Origin: Gammaproteobacteria bacterium UBA1119
Lineage (GTDB): Bacteria; Pseudomonadota; Gammaproteobacteria; Pseudomonadales; Azotimanducaceae
Assembly (NCBI GenBank): GCA_002313255.1
Contig: DCBA01000049.1
Location: 1-8,917, forward strand
Reading direction: 5' to 3'
DNA length: 8,917 bases
Shown piece by piece: positions 1-6,743 of this stretch (positions are counted from its first letter, which is position 1; each line of letters opens with the position of its first letter). Made by a program: the position numbers and the translations under genes. The notes under the pieces were generated by a model. That model was not told the origin of the DNA. It ran no database searches and saw nothing but the letters and a program-made list of their open reading frames with translations.

Positions 1-1710
1 GGCGAAACACCTGAAGCGCCTCCGAGGCCGGACGGAATTGAACAGAACATTGTCCTCACGCAGTGGAGTTGGTCGGGCGTGTACAACGGCTTTGTTCACG
101 ACAACGTGTCGACTGACAAACGCGATCCGGAACTTTACCCAGACAGTTCGGTGTTTGCTGTCGGCGGTGGTGCGCTCGTGTTCACCGATCCAGCGACCAA
201 CGAATCGACCAGGCTTGATGTCCCGGTGCGTACGTCACCGACGGGGTCGGGTGCCAATGTCCATAACCCGATGTTTGATGACAAGAATCGCTTATGGATG
301 ACGTCGAGCATTCGTCCCAATGAGAATCCTGATTGGTGCATGAACTCCGACCATCCGTCCGTCCAGCGACTCCCAATTGAAGACAGTATCCGGCAGCTTT
401 CCTACTATGACGTTGCGAGCGGTGAGTTTGTGTTGATCGACACTTGCTACGGCACGCATCATCTTCAATTCGCCGATGACGATAGCGGAATTCTCTGGCT
501 TTCCGGGGATTATCGTGCGGTGGGTTGGTTCGATACGAAGAAATTTGATGAGACGGGTGACGAGCAGGCCTCTCAGGGTTGGTGTCCCACGGTCCTTGAT
601 ACCAACGGGAATGGGCTGTTGGATGGTGATTACGTCGAACCTTGGGGGGCGTTTGATGAATCGAAAGATAAACGGATATTGGGGTTTTCGTACGGCATTA
701 TTCAAAATCCTGCCGACGGATCGATATGGTTTACGCGACCCTACGTCTGGAACGACAACCTAACGCCGGATAGGGTGCCCGGTCAGATTTTGCGTTTGGA
801 TCCACAAACCTGCCTCACCGAGCAGTACCAACCCCCATTCAATACGGATGCGGTACCGATTTCGGGGTGGGGATTTAGTCCTCGTGGCCTTGACATCGAT
901 CGTAACGGGATCATCTGGACGGCGCTTTCCGGTAGCGGCCATATCGCCAGCTTCGATCGCAGCAAGTGTGGAGTACTGAACGGACCAACCGCGACGGGTC
1001 AACACTGTCCTGAAGGGTGGACCTTGCACGCGACGCCTGGTCCGCAGATGCAAGGAGCGGCTACCCAGGGGAGCGCGGATTTCCACTATTACATATGGGT
1101 CGACCAGTTCAACACCGTGGGTCTGGGTAAGAACGTACCGATCGCGAATGGCACGACGTCCGATTCGTTAATCGCATGGGTACCGGATCAATTCTCCGAC
1201 GTGCAGAACAATATTTTGACTCCTAATTGCGCCGTGTCCGGCTGTCATACGACAGCAAGTAGTATCGGAGGACTCGATCTATCGACGGGATCTTCGTTTG
1301 CCAGTCTTGTAGATGTCGCGAGTAGCGGGGACAGTTCAATCAAGCTCGTTAAGCCAGGCGATCCCGACAACAGTTACCTAATGCAGAAATTATTGGGTAG
1401 CGCCGATGCAGGTCAGCAAATGCCCCCTGGCGGTCCGGGGCTGAGCGATTCGGATATTGAGTTGGTCCGAGACTGGATCCGGGCCGGCGCGGCGTCGGAA
1501 GGTCGAATGGTCACGTTGCGGGTGCCATACCCGTTGGGGTTTTATCAGAGGGGTCTGGATGGGCGAATTGACGATCCCGATGCAGGATGGAAGGGACGAG
1601 GTCTGTGGGCCAGTAACAACACGAGTGTGCACGGACATATTGAAGGTGGTCCAAGTATGACGAGTGAGATTGTCCGCTTCCAGCTTCGTCCTCACCCGTT
1701 AGCGGATTAA
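1..1710 (+). CDS. Secreted NHL/Vgb-like beta-propeller protein with an inserted cytochrome c domain (5' end missing)
   Basis: The reading frame is open from base 1, so the true start lies left of the window; the GTG at 79 is an internal Val. The visible 569 residues are a repeated beta-strand propeller rich in Trp and Gly, of the type often annotated as carboxypeptidase-regulatory-like or Vgb-like. Recognisable family signatures include STDKR near residue 38, HNPMFDD near 87, DTCYGTHHLQF near 147, LDTNGNGLLD near 199 (a Ca-binding-like Asp/Asn loop), FSPRGLDIDRNG near 290, NGPTATGQHCPEGW near 327, and the closing RVPYPLGFYQRGLDGRIDDP. Between the last two signatures, at about residues 397-500, sits a monohaem cytochrome c domain, after which the propeller resumes. 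Covalent haem attachment implies export, so I expect a signal peptide in the missing N-terminus and a periplasmic or surface location. The ligand or substrate is unknown; a lyase role cannot be assigned from the fold alone. Family similarity is from memory, not a search. Confidence 0.85.
   Translation, partial: GETPEAPPRPDGIEQNIVLTQWSWSGVYNGFVHDNVSTDKRDPELYPDSSVFAVGGGALVFTDPATNESTRLDVPVRTSPTGSGANVHNPMFDDKNRLWMTSSIRPNENPDWCMNSDHPSVQRLPIEDSIRQLSYYDVASGEFVLIDTCYGTHHLQFADDDSGILWLSGDYRAVGWFDTKKFDETGDEQASQGWCPTVLDTNGNGLLDGDYVEPWGAFDESKDKRILGFSYGIIQNPADGSIWFTRPYVWNDNLTPDRVPGQILRLDPQTCLTEQYQPPFNTDAVPISGWGFSPRGLDIDRNGIIWTALSGSGHIASFDRSKCGVLNGPTATGQHCPEGWTLHATPGPQMQGAATQGSADFHYYIWVDQFNTVGLGKNVPIANGTTSDSLIAWVPDQFSDVQNNILTPNCAVSGCHTTASSIGGLDLSTGSSFASLVDVASSGDSSIKLVKPGDPDNSYLMQKLLGSADAGQQMPPGGPGLSDSDIELVRDWIRAGAASEGRMVTLRVPYPLGFYQRGLDGRIDDPDAGWKGRGLWASNNTSVHGHIEGGPSMTSEIVRFQLRPHPLAD
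1189..1500 (+). other. Cytochrome c (single haem) domain inserted inside the propeller protein
   Basis: About 104 codons inside the preceding gene read as a small class I-like cytochrome c of the kind fused to many secreted proteins. The segment opens with FSDVQNNILTPNC. The haem-binding motif is C-A-V-S-G-C-H at 1228-1248, a CX4CH spacing instead of CXXCH. It continues with GGLDLS, the KPGDPDNSYL stretch typical of such domains, and QQMPPGG with a likely axial Met at 1420-1422, and it ends in the usual C-terminal helix (SDSDIELVRDWIRAGA). The edges are inferred from where the propeller signatures stop and restart. Its role is probably electron transfer to or from something bound by the propeller; this is inference. 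Confidence 0.75.
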
Positions 1711-1757
1711 TGGGATGTCCGATATCTGAAGACCCGTGTAGCGAAGAAAGTGGGTGC

Positions 1758-1782
1758 CGCTGACGGTTTAATCGGTTCAGCG
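1758..1782 (+). other. Small inverted repeat in the gap after the propeller gene
   Basis: CGCTGA at 1758-1763 is matched by TCAGCG at 1777-1782 around a 13-base loop. No T-run follows, so it is not a convincing intrinsic terminator. The rest of the 1711-1871 gap holds no ORF with coding character, and I see no good -35/-10 pair before the dehydrogenase gene. Confidence 0.2.
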
Positions 1783-1860
1783 TTGATCCCCTAGTTCATA
1801 ACCACGATGGGTGGTAAAACGGAAGTGGCCGGGCAATTATGGGGGTCGCGTATAGCTCGC

Positions 1861-1866
1861 AGAGGT
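1861..1866 (+). promoter_or_regulatory. Shine-Dalgarno site of the dehydrogenase gene
   Basis: AGAGGT lies 5 bases before the ATG at 1872, followed by a second GG-containing stretch (AGGT). It supports the ATG at 1872 as the start. Confidence 0.55.
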
Positions 1867-1871
1867 AGGTC

Positions 1872-2810
1872 ATGAAAGTAAAGAACGTACGGTACACAGC
1901 TGGGGGCGGTGCCGAGCTGGTCGACACCGATGTGGATGACCCCGGTCCTGGTGAAGTCCAAGTCGAAGTCGCTGCGTGTGGGATATGTGCATGGGATATA
2001 CAAACGTTTCGCGCAGGTGGTGATTCGCCGTCTGCAGCCCCGCCAGGGCACGAAGGGGTGGGTTATGTTTCTAAACTGGGTCCCGGCGTTCAGGGAATCG
2101 AGATCGGTCAGCGCGTCGTGGGCGGTGGGTTTGCGCGGTTACGTAACACGCGAGCAAGGAGCCTTTATCGGATTCCAGACTCCGAGCTAGCGGACGAGCA
2201 CTGGGTCGTTGAACCCGTTTCGTGTGTTGTGACTGGGATGGATGTTTGTCGACTGCGCGCTGGCGAGCGGTTAGCCATGGTGGGTTGTGGATTCATGGGT
2301 TTGATGATGCTGCAGGGACTTGCTGGCGTCGGTGCAGATCAAATCATTGCCCTCGATATTGATGAAAATCGGTTACAACTCGCGTTGGACATGGGTGCGG
2401 GCGAAGCTCACAACGTCACGGCAGATAGCTTTAACGACGTCCGCAACGACCTCCGTGGTCGCGGCATTGACGTCGTCGTCGACACCAGTGGCTCACAGCA
2501 AGGGCTCGACCTCGCTGCCGACATTGTCAAACGGGCAGGGCTGATTAATTTATTCGGATGGATCAAGGGCGACACGGCGGGATTCAACCCGAGTGTATGG
2601 CACGGAAAGGCCCTTACTATTGTGAACTCGTCGCCCGCGGCACAGCACCGGGACCCATTCCCGCCTGCGATCCGCTTATTGGAGAAAGGCACCATCGACC
2701 TAAGACCACTGGTGACTCACGTAATCCCTATCGCTGATTATCCTGTCTTCATGCAGGGTGTTACTCGAGGCGGCGTCGACGGTTACATCAAGGGAGTCGT
2801 CGCCCTTTAA
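1872..2810 (+). CDS. Zinc-dependent medium-chain alcohol/polyol-type dehydrogenase (MDR family)
   Basis: This 312-residue protein should oxidise an alcohol or polyol, or reduce the matching carbonyl, with NAD(H) in the cytosol. The GroES-like half carries CGICAWD (C39 as catalytic zinc ligand, D42) and GHEGVG (H60 and E61). VVEPVSC supplies E114, the third zinc ligand position used by sorbitol-type enzymes. The Rossmann half has GCGFMG at residues 138-143 and an acidic residue ending the next strand (D162), which favours NAD over NADP. It is shorter than the usual 340-350 residues because the four-Cys structural-zinc lobe is absent, a known variant. The substrate cannot be read from the sequence. 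Residues 90-97, after GGGFAR, look unlike the family while a shifted frame fits better (see findings). The gene stands alone on the plus strand and converges on pyrD. Confidence 0.88.
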   Translation: MKVKNVRYTAGGGAELVDTDVDDPGPGEVQVEVAACGICAWDIQTFRAGGDSPSAAPPGHEGVGYVSKLGPGVQGIEIGQRVVGGGFARLRNTRARSLYRIPDSELADEHWVVEPVSCVVTGMDVCRLRAGERLAMVGCGFMGLMMLQGLAGVGADQIIALDIDENRLQLALDMGAGEAHNVTADSFNDVRNDLRGRGIDVVVDTSGSQQGLDLAADIVKRAGLINLFGWIKGDTAGFNPSVWHGKALTIVNSSPAAQHRDPFPPAIRLLEKGTIDLRPLVTHVIPIADYPVFMQGVTRGGVDGYIKGVVAL

Positions 2811-2876
2811 ACCTAGCGCGTCCGTGTCCCGAAGCGCTTGTCTCGGACTTGGTTCTTAGCTGTGTTCCAGAGGGCG

Positions 2877-2891
2877 CCGGATCGGCTCCGG
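2877..2891 (+). other. Short hairpin between convergent genes
   Basis: CCGGA at 2877-2881 pairs with TCCGG at 2887-2891 around a 5-base loop; a G-U pair may extend it. It lies in the 95-base gap between the stops of the dehydrogenase gene and pyrD, where a bidirectional terminator would be expected. Neither strand has a T-run after it, so the terminator reading is weak. Confidence 0.25.
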
Positions 2892-2905
2892 TACAGCCGT
2901 GCCTT

Positions 2906-3823
2906 TCATGGCATGTCCACCGCGCCAACGAGCTGGGTGAGCGAATTGATACCGCTTTGTCGGCAGTATGTTTCGAGTCCCTCCGCCATCTCGACGCTTG
3001 CTCGTGGGTTGACGAAATTTACCGTGCCCGCTTGTACAGCACTCGCGCCTGCAAGCAAGAATTCGACAACGTCGCGCCAGTTCGAAGCTCCGCCTGAGGC
3101 AATGACGGGTATGTCAGTTGCTTGAGCCGATTCATAGACAAGACGCGTCACGATGGGTCGTACGGCAGGTCCCGTAAGTCCGCCCCTGCCAAACGAAAGC
3201 CTAGGTCGGCGGCTTTCAATATCGATTGCCATCGCCGGCATTGAATTTGCGACGGTAACGGCGTCGGCTCCCGCGTCTGCGACGGCAGATGCGATATCTC
3301 CAATATTGGATACGTCTGGTGACAGCTTAACGATGAGTGGGCAATTCGTTGCTTCGCGCGATGCAATGGTGACCTCTGCGGCCGCCACGGGATCGACCCC
3401 GAATTCGCGACCGCCCGCTTTAACGTTTGGACATGAGATGTTCGCTTCCAATGCGTCGACGCCCGCCATGGCGCCCAAGGTGCGGGCCAACTTTGCGTAA
3501 CCTTCGGCACTTTCTGCAAAAAAGTTCACGATCACGGCGCACTCGATCTTGCGCAAATAGTCGAGTTTGGATTGTTCAAAGTCTTCCACGCCGACATTGT
3601 CGAGACCGATGGCGTTTATAAGCCCTGACTCGGTCTCCCAGATCCGGGGCTGGGGGTTGCCGAGTCGTGGCTCCGGTGAAATACCTTTTGTGATGATCCC
3701 TCCAATCTTGTTGAAATCCACCATCGTTTCATATTCGGCGGCGTAGCCGAACGTACCAGAGGCAGTCAGGATTGGATTGCGAAGGGTTAAGTCGCCAATT
3801 CGAACGGATAGATCTGCGGTCAT
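2906..3823 (-). CDS. pyrD: Dihydroorotate dehydrogenase class 1B, catalytic subunit
   Basis: PyrD oxidises dihydroorotate to orotate on FMN, the fourth step of de novo UMP synthesis, and in class 1B passes electrons through PyrK to NAD+. The 305-residue protein shows the class 1 set: ASGTFGY at 21-27, TKGIS with K46, NAIGLDN at 70-76, ANISCPNVKAGG at 127-138 with catalytic base C131, VKLSP with K166, NS at 193-194, AIDIESRRP at 199-207, ASGGASN at 242-248 and GTVNFVNP at 266-273 for FMN phosphate. Cys at the base position and the NISCPNVKAGG wording mark class 1B, not the membrane-bound class 2 or PreA. The ATG at 3823 is preferred over a TTG 21 bases upstream because it overlaps the pyrK stop as ATGA, which suggests translational coupling. 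D170 follows LSP where I recall Asn being commoner. Confidence 0.95.
   Translation of the reverse strand: MTADLSVRIGDLTLRNPILTASGTFGYAAEYETMVDFNKIGGIITKGISPEPRLGNPQPRIWETESGLINAIGLDNVGVEDFEQSKLDYLRKIECAVIVNFFAESAEGYAKLARTLGAMAGVDALEANISCPNVKAGGREFGVDPVAAAEVTIASREATNCPLIVKLSPDVSNIGDIASAVADAGADAVTVANSMPAMAIDIESRRPRLSFGRGGLTGPAVRPIVTRLVYESAQATDIPVIASGGASNWRDVVEFLLAGASAVQAGTVNFVNPRASVEMAEGLETYCRQSGINSLTQLVGAVDMP
3820..3823 (-). other. ATGA start/stop overlap coupling pyrK to pyrD
   Basis: On the minus strand the pyrD ATG (3823-3821) and pyrK TGA (3822-3820) share bases. Only a weak GGA stands before the pyrD start, which fits re-initiation by ribosomes finishing pyrK and would keep the subunits in equal amounts. 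Confidence 0.75.
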
Positions 3824-4626
3824 TGTGAGTTTTGTTCCGACCAAATGACGTTAGCGTCGGTCACCGGTCCTTCCGTGCAGATGGTGAAGTTCGTGTTTCG
3901 AAACGTTCGGATAACGCAGCCTCGACAGGTTCCCATACCGCAACCCATTGGAGCCTCAAGGGAAACGCTACAAGGAATCCCTGCGTCCATGCAGACCGCG
4001 GCGGCGGCTTCCATCATCGCGTGGGGTCCACAGACATACACCTGCGACGGTGTTTGATCGGATGCTCGATCCAAGCGCGATGCTAAGAGATCAACGACCG
4101 TCCCAGCGAAGCCAGCCGAACCGTCGTCGGTGGCAATTTCGACGCCACCGGTAAGATTCGCCGCGAAATCGTTAAAGCCGGGGATCTCGGCTTCGGTACG
4201 CGCGCCTACCAGTAGACTCAACTTCCTTTTAGGCGTCGCAATGGCATCTATTAATGCTGGAAAAGGCGCGATTCCAATACCGCCTGCAACCATCCAAGCG
4301 GAGTCGCCTGGAGGCTGCTCGAATCCGATTCCAAGAGGTCCAAGAACATCGAGTTCACTCCCCGCACGAGCCGTTCCCAATAACCGAGTGCCACGTCCAA
4401 TGATTCGAAGGAGAAATTCAAGTTGGATCTGCCCATTCTTGACGGACCGAAAACGAGCAATGGAGAACGGACGAGGTAACAGGGGATCGGCCTCCCATGG
4501 CCCTCGCACCATATAGAACTGGCCGGGCATTGGAGCAATGAGTGACGCCGGCGCACAGACGAGTCGTAGGCATCCACCGCCTGCGTCTTCGACAGCTTCC
4601 AACCGGATCCGGTTTAAGGTGGGCAT
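3820..4626 (-). CDS. pyrK: Dihydroorotate dehydrogenase class 1B, electron transfer subunit
   Basis: PyrK is the FAD and 2Fe-2S subunit that carries electrons from the FMN of PyrD to NAD+. The 268-residue protein is full length and in family order. It starts with a ferredoxin-reductase-type FAD barrel with RPFS at 52-55 and GRGT at 77-80. An NAD-binding half follows with AGGIGIAP at 114-121, TDDGS at 166-170 and CGPHAMM at 199-205. The C-terminal iron-sulfur motif is C229-x4-C234-x2-C237-x12-C250. The ATG at 4626 is preceded by GGTGGA at a suitable distance. Its TGA overlaps the pyrD start by four bases, so the two subunits are made together. The PhyH-family gene ends 88 bases upstream on the same strand; I see no clear promoter in that gap. 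Confidence 0.94.
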   Translation of the reverse strand: MPTLNRIRLEAVEDAGGGCLRLVCAPASLIAPMPGQFYMVRGPWEADPLLPRPFSIARFRSVKNGQIQLEFLLRIIGRGTRLLGTARAGSELDVLGPLGIGFEQPPGDSAWMVAGGIGIAPFPALIDAIATPKRKLSLLVGARTEAEIPGFNDFAANLTGGVEIATDDGSAGFAGTVVDLLASRLDRASDQTPSQVYVCGPHAMMEAAAAVCMDAGIPCSVSLEAPMGCGMGTCRGCVIRTFRNTNFTICTEGPVTDANVIWSEQNSQ

Positions 4627-4714
4627 TGGTTAGTCCACCGCGGGTGACTTGCCCGTGCAGTAGGGGTACCGGATACGGAAAACCGTCGCGACGACATAAG
4701 GATGTAGAGTGTGA

Positions 4715-5659
4715 TTAGCCAGCCTTCGCCGTTTTGGAGCGTGCGCGCGACGCCTTTGCCATCCGTTTCTTCATTTCCGGACTTGAGTACTTCAACACAC
4801 GAGAGTAGTTGGGTCCTTTTTCATCCCAACCCATGTGATCGTCGGCTCCAACAAGTCGAGCGAATTCGGGTGGATTACGCTCCAACATTTCTTGCGTCAC
4901 CCGCCATTGGTACGCTTCTTGGGTTTTCAGTCGCTTGTGACACATGTAACTGGTGACATTCATACGTAAGCCATCGGTTTGTTTCGGATAGGCCCCATGC
5001 CACATATTTCCGTGCCACGCGATCAACGAACCGGCCGCTGCTTCTACGGGCACTGCAATTTTTACCGCTTCGCCCGGGTTTGGCGTTCGGCAATAGCGGT
5101 GACTCCCCGGCACCATCGCAATCGCTCCGTTGTCTTCGGTGTAGTCGGTGAGGCAATAGGCGGCATTGCAGACATCGGAACACGGCGGCAGGCGACCGTC
5201 GCGATCGGGTGGGGAATCACTGTGGAGACCCAACGTTTCACCATACGTTCCGCCTTTCCATTTAATGAATGAGGTCAAACTCGAGAGCTGCTGTTGCCCG
5301 TGCATGAGATAGGTTGCGATGGTTGTCAACGTGGGGTTCATAACCCATTCCTCGAAGATTGGGTCTGCCATCAGTAGGTAGTAGAGCAGGAATTGTCCAT
5401 CCGTCTGAGGTTGCCCCTTGTACACTCCGGCGCTGCCGTTCTCTTCAATCGAAAGCTCGATACCGGTTCTCTCGGACGCGATTCGCAAAACGGTTTCTCG
5501 GATTCGTTCTAGAAAATCGGGCGGGGCCACTTTCTCTGGGGGGATGACAGTAAAACCATATGCGTCGAGGTCGACAATATGGGGTTCGAGCCCAAGCCCC
5601 TTGATTCGTTGGTAGGTGGGGTTAAAAGCTTCGGTAGCTTTGAAGTCGCCGAATTCCAT
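4715..5659 (-). CDS. Phytanoyl-CoA dioxygenase (PhyH) family Fe(II)/2-oxoglutarate oxygenase
   Basis: This 314-residue protein belongs to the PhyH branch of Fe(II)/2-oxoglutarate oxygenases, which hydroxylate, and sometimes halogenate or rearrange, varied small molecules. The iron triad is visible: H146-S-D148 in GLHSDS, and H221 in the WHGNMWHGAYP stretch (H216 is a less likely alternative). R232, eleven residues after H221 in DGLRMN, should bind the 2-oxoglutarate carboxylate. DNGAIAMVPGSH at 176-187 is the usual strand pair before the distal His. Residues 297-314 form a Lys/Arg/Ala-rich tail that looks unstructured. The ATG at 5659 is the only reasonable start because an in-frame TGA lies two codons before it; its own ribosome site is poor. 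It lies 86 bases after the TauD-like gene on the same strand, so the two oxygenases are probably co-expressed. The substrate is unknown; the family name should not be read as phytanoyl-CoA activity. Confidence 0.88.
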   Translation of the reverse strand: MEFGDFKATEAFNPTYQRIKGLGLEPHIVDLDAYGFTVIPPEKVAPPDFLERIRETVLRIASERTGIELSIEENGSAGVYKGQPQTDGQFLLYYLLMADPIFEEWVMNPTLTTIATYLMHGQQQLSSLTSFIKWKGGTYGETLGLHSDSPPDRDGRLPPCSDVCNAAYCLTDYTEDNGAIAMVPGSHRYCRTPNPGEAVKIAVPVEAAAGSLIAWHGNMWHGAYPKQTDGLRMNVTSYMCHKRLKTQEAYQWRVTQEMLERNPPEFARLVGADDHMGWDEKGPNYSRVLKYSSPEMKKRMAKASRARSKTAKAG

Positions 5660-5721
5660 GACTTTTCATCGCCGCATTATTGATGCGCAAGTTACATTAC
5701 TACAAAAGCGGCACGGCTGGC

Positions 5722-5728
5722 CCTCCTT
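5722..5728 (-). promoter_or_regulatory. Strong Shine-Dalgarno-like site without a gene
   Basis: The minus strand reads AAGGAGG here, followed after seven bases by GTG and then, three sense codons later, a TAG. The next gene (PhyH family) starts about 60 bases farther on and out of reach. It may serve a minimal leader ORF or be chance. Confidence 0.25.
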
Positions 5729-5745
5729 GATCACAGACCGATTGC

Positions 5746-6600
5746 CTACGCGTGGGCCGCAAATTCCGTTTCGGGATCGCCTGCGATACGGGCGTGGTAC
5801 ATGACCCGCGGTTCTTTCATGTCCCAAGGCCGGCCCTGATGGAGCAGCCTTCGATTGTCCCAAACGACGGCATCGCCCGCAGTCCACGTATGGTGGTAAA
5901 TACGCGGTGGCTGGCAAGCGAAATCAACTAAGTCCTCAAGAAATTTTTGGGACTCTTCGGGATCCATGCCTGGAATCCCGTACGCGTGTCGCCCAATCAC
6001 GAGCGATCGGCGTCCAGTTTCGGGATGGACCTTCACCAACGGTCTCAGTGGGGGATCAAGTTCGTGGAAACCGTAACCCGCGCCTACCTTTGGCTTGTGA
6101 TCCAGTTTGGATTGGCTATACCAGAGCGAGTGATAAGCCGATAACCCCGAGATTTTCTTTTTGATCTTTTTGTCGAGATTGTCATAAGCGGAGCGCATAT
6201 CAGCCCAGCCCGTTTCACCACCAGAAGACGGTACCGTATGAGCCGTGAATACTGCGCCTTTCGCCTGAACTGGCATGTAGGTGCTGTCGCAGTGCCAACC
6301 CATATTCCCTTTGATGGATTTAACCCAATCTTCGTGTGGGTCGAAGTGCGCCTGGCCGCTTTTATCGACGTTCGTGATCGAAGCTAGATCGAACTCGAGA
6401 TTTCCGAAGCGTTTTGCAAAAACGACTTGTTCGTCGTTGTTAAGGAACTGACTGGGGAAGATCAATAACGCGTATTCGAGCCAGGTGTCGTACAGCTTTT
6501 CAAATTCCCTGGCACCAAGTTCTGTGAGTTTTAAGTCGGTTACGACGGCACCAAAACTGGCGTCAAGAGGCTCAACCAAGAAGGGCGAGGCTTGAGTCAT
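5746..6600 (-). CDS. TauD/TfdA-family Fe(II)/2-oxoglutarate-dependent dioxygenase
   Basis: The 284-residue protein matches the taurine dioxygenase / 2,4-D dioxygenase family in length and motif order. The first iron pair is H103-C-D105 in GWHCDSTY, the distal ligand is H254 in DNRRLLHQG, and R265 in EPRVMYHAR is the expected 2-oxoglutarate-binding Arg. GGETGWADMRSAYD at 127-140 and the HPETGRRSL stretch at 192-200 are closer to TfdA-like members than to TauD proper, so a carboxylate- or ether-type substrate is as likely as a sulfonate. The ATG at 6600 is chosen over a TTG 24 bases upstream because GAGGG lies at good spacing before it. That site is inside a palindrome, and a TATACT box lies about 40 bases upstream, so the gene probably begins a transcript continuing into the PhyH-family gene. 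The substrate cannot be assigned. Confidence 0.9.
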   Translation of the reverse strand: MTQASPFLVEPLDASFGAVVTDLKLTELGAREFEKLYDTWLEYALLIFPSQFLNNDEQVVFAKRFGNLEFDLASITNVDKSGQAHFDPHEDWVKSIKGNMGWHCDSTYMPVQAKGAVFTAHTVPSSGGETGWADMRSAYDNLDKKIKKKISGLSAYHSLWYSQSKLDHKPKVGAGYGFHELDPPLRPLVKVHPETGRRSLVIGRHAYGIPGMDPEESQKFLEDLVDFACQPPRIYHHTWTAGDAVVWDNRRLLHQGRPWDMKEPRVMYHARIAGDPETEFAAHA

Positions 6601-6602
6601 CG

Positions 6603-6615
6603 CGAGGGACCCTCG
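6603..6615 (-). promoter_or_regulatory. Palindrome covering the ribosome binding site of the TauD-like gene
   Basis: CGAGGG and CCCTCG form a perfect 13-base palindrome around a single central base, two bases before the ATG at 6600. The GAGGG arm is the only plausible Shine-Dalgarno site. In RNA it can fold as a 5-bp stem with a 3-base loop, hiding that site; in DNA it could be a repressor half-site pair just downstream of a promoter. Confidence 0.4.
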
Positions 6616-6639
6616 ATACACCAAATGGCTTCGACCTTC

Positions 6640-6645
6640 AGTATA
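6640..6645 (-). promoter_or_regulatory. Candidate -10 box for the TauD-like gene
   Basis: The minus strand reads TATACT, matching five of six bases of the sigma-70 -10 consensus, which would give a leader of roughly 30 bases before the ATG at 6600. No TTGACA-like -35 box stands at 16-18 bases, so activator dependence or a false match are both possible. Confidence 0.35.
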
Positions 6646-6743
6646 GCGTACCCCTAGTTTCGGAATGCCTGAAGAAACCGAGGAACGAGGTCAATTGCTT
6701 GTGCTCGAGCGAGGACTGCGATGACGCGAATGGAAACCGTATT

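Noticed and set aside
79..81. GTG at 79 as the start of the propeller gene
   Set aside because: The frame is open and family-like back to base 1 (IVLTQWSW precedes it), so the gene is truncated by the window edge.
445..462. C-Y-G-T-H-H as a second haem motif
   Set aside because: There is only one Cys before the His, and the DTCxGTHHLQF stretch is a regular part of the propeller family as I recall it.
292..705. 137-codon minus-strand frame opposite the propeller gene
   Set aside because: It is antisense to signature-bearing propeller sequence and has no protein features of its own.
3153..3500. 115-codon plus-strand frame opposite pyrD
   Set aside because: It lies wholly antisense to a strongly conserved gene and shows no recognisable domain.
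3824..3844. TTG start for pyrD at 3844
   Set aside because: It would extend pyrD into pyrK by seven codons with no family similarity; the ATG at 3823 forms a classic ATGA overlap.
4130..4516. 128-codon plus-strand frame opposite pyrK
   Set aside because: It is a shadow of pyrK with no domain, and all pyrK motifs are intact on the other strand.
2906..4626. PyrD/PyrK pair read as dihydropyrimidine dehydrogenase (PreA/PreT)
   Set aside because: PyrD has the class 1B NISCPNVKAGG motif and no C-terminal ferredoxin clusters; PyrK has the four-Cys 2Fe-2S pattern of the electron transfer subunit.
4660..4705. Short ACGG-AAAA-CCGT hairpin between the PhyH-family gene and pyrK as a terminator
   Set aside because: The stem is only four base pairs and no T-run follows on the minus strand.
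6601..6624. TTG start for the TauD-like gene at 6624
   Set aside because: The ATG at 6600 has GAGGG at proper spacing, and the added eight residues resemble leader sequence.
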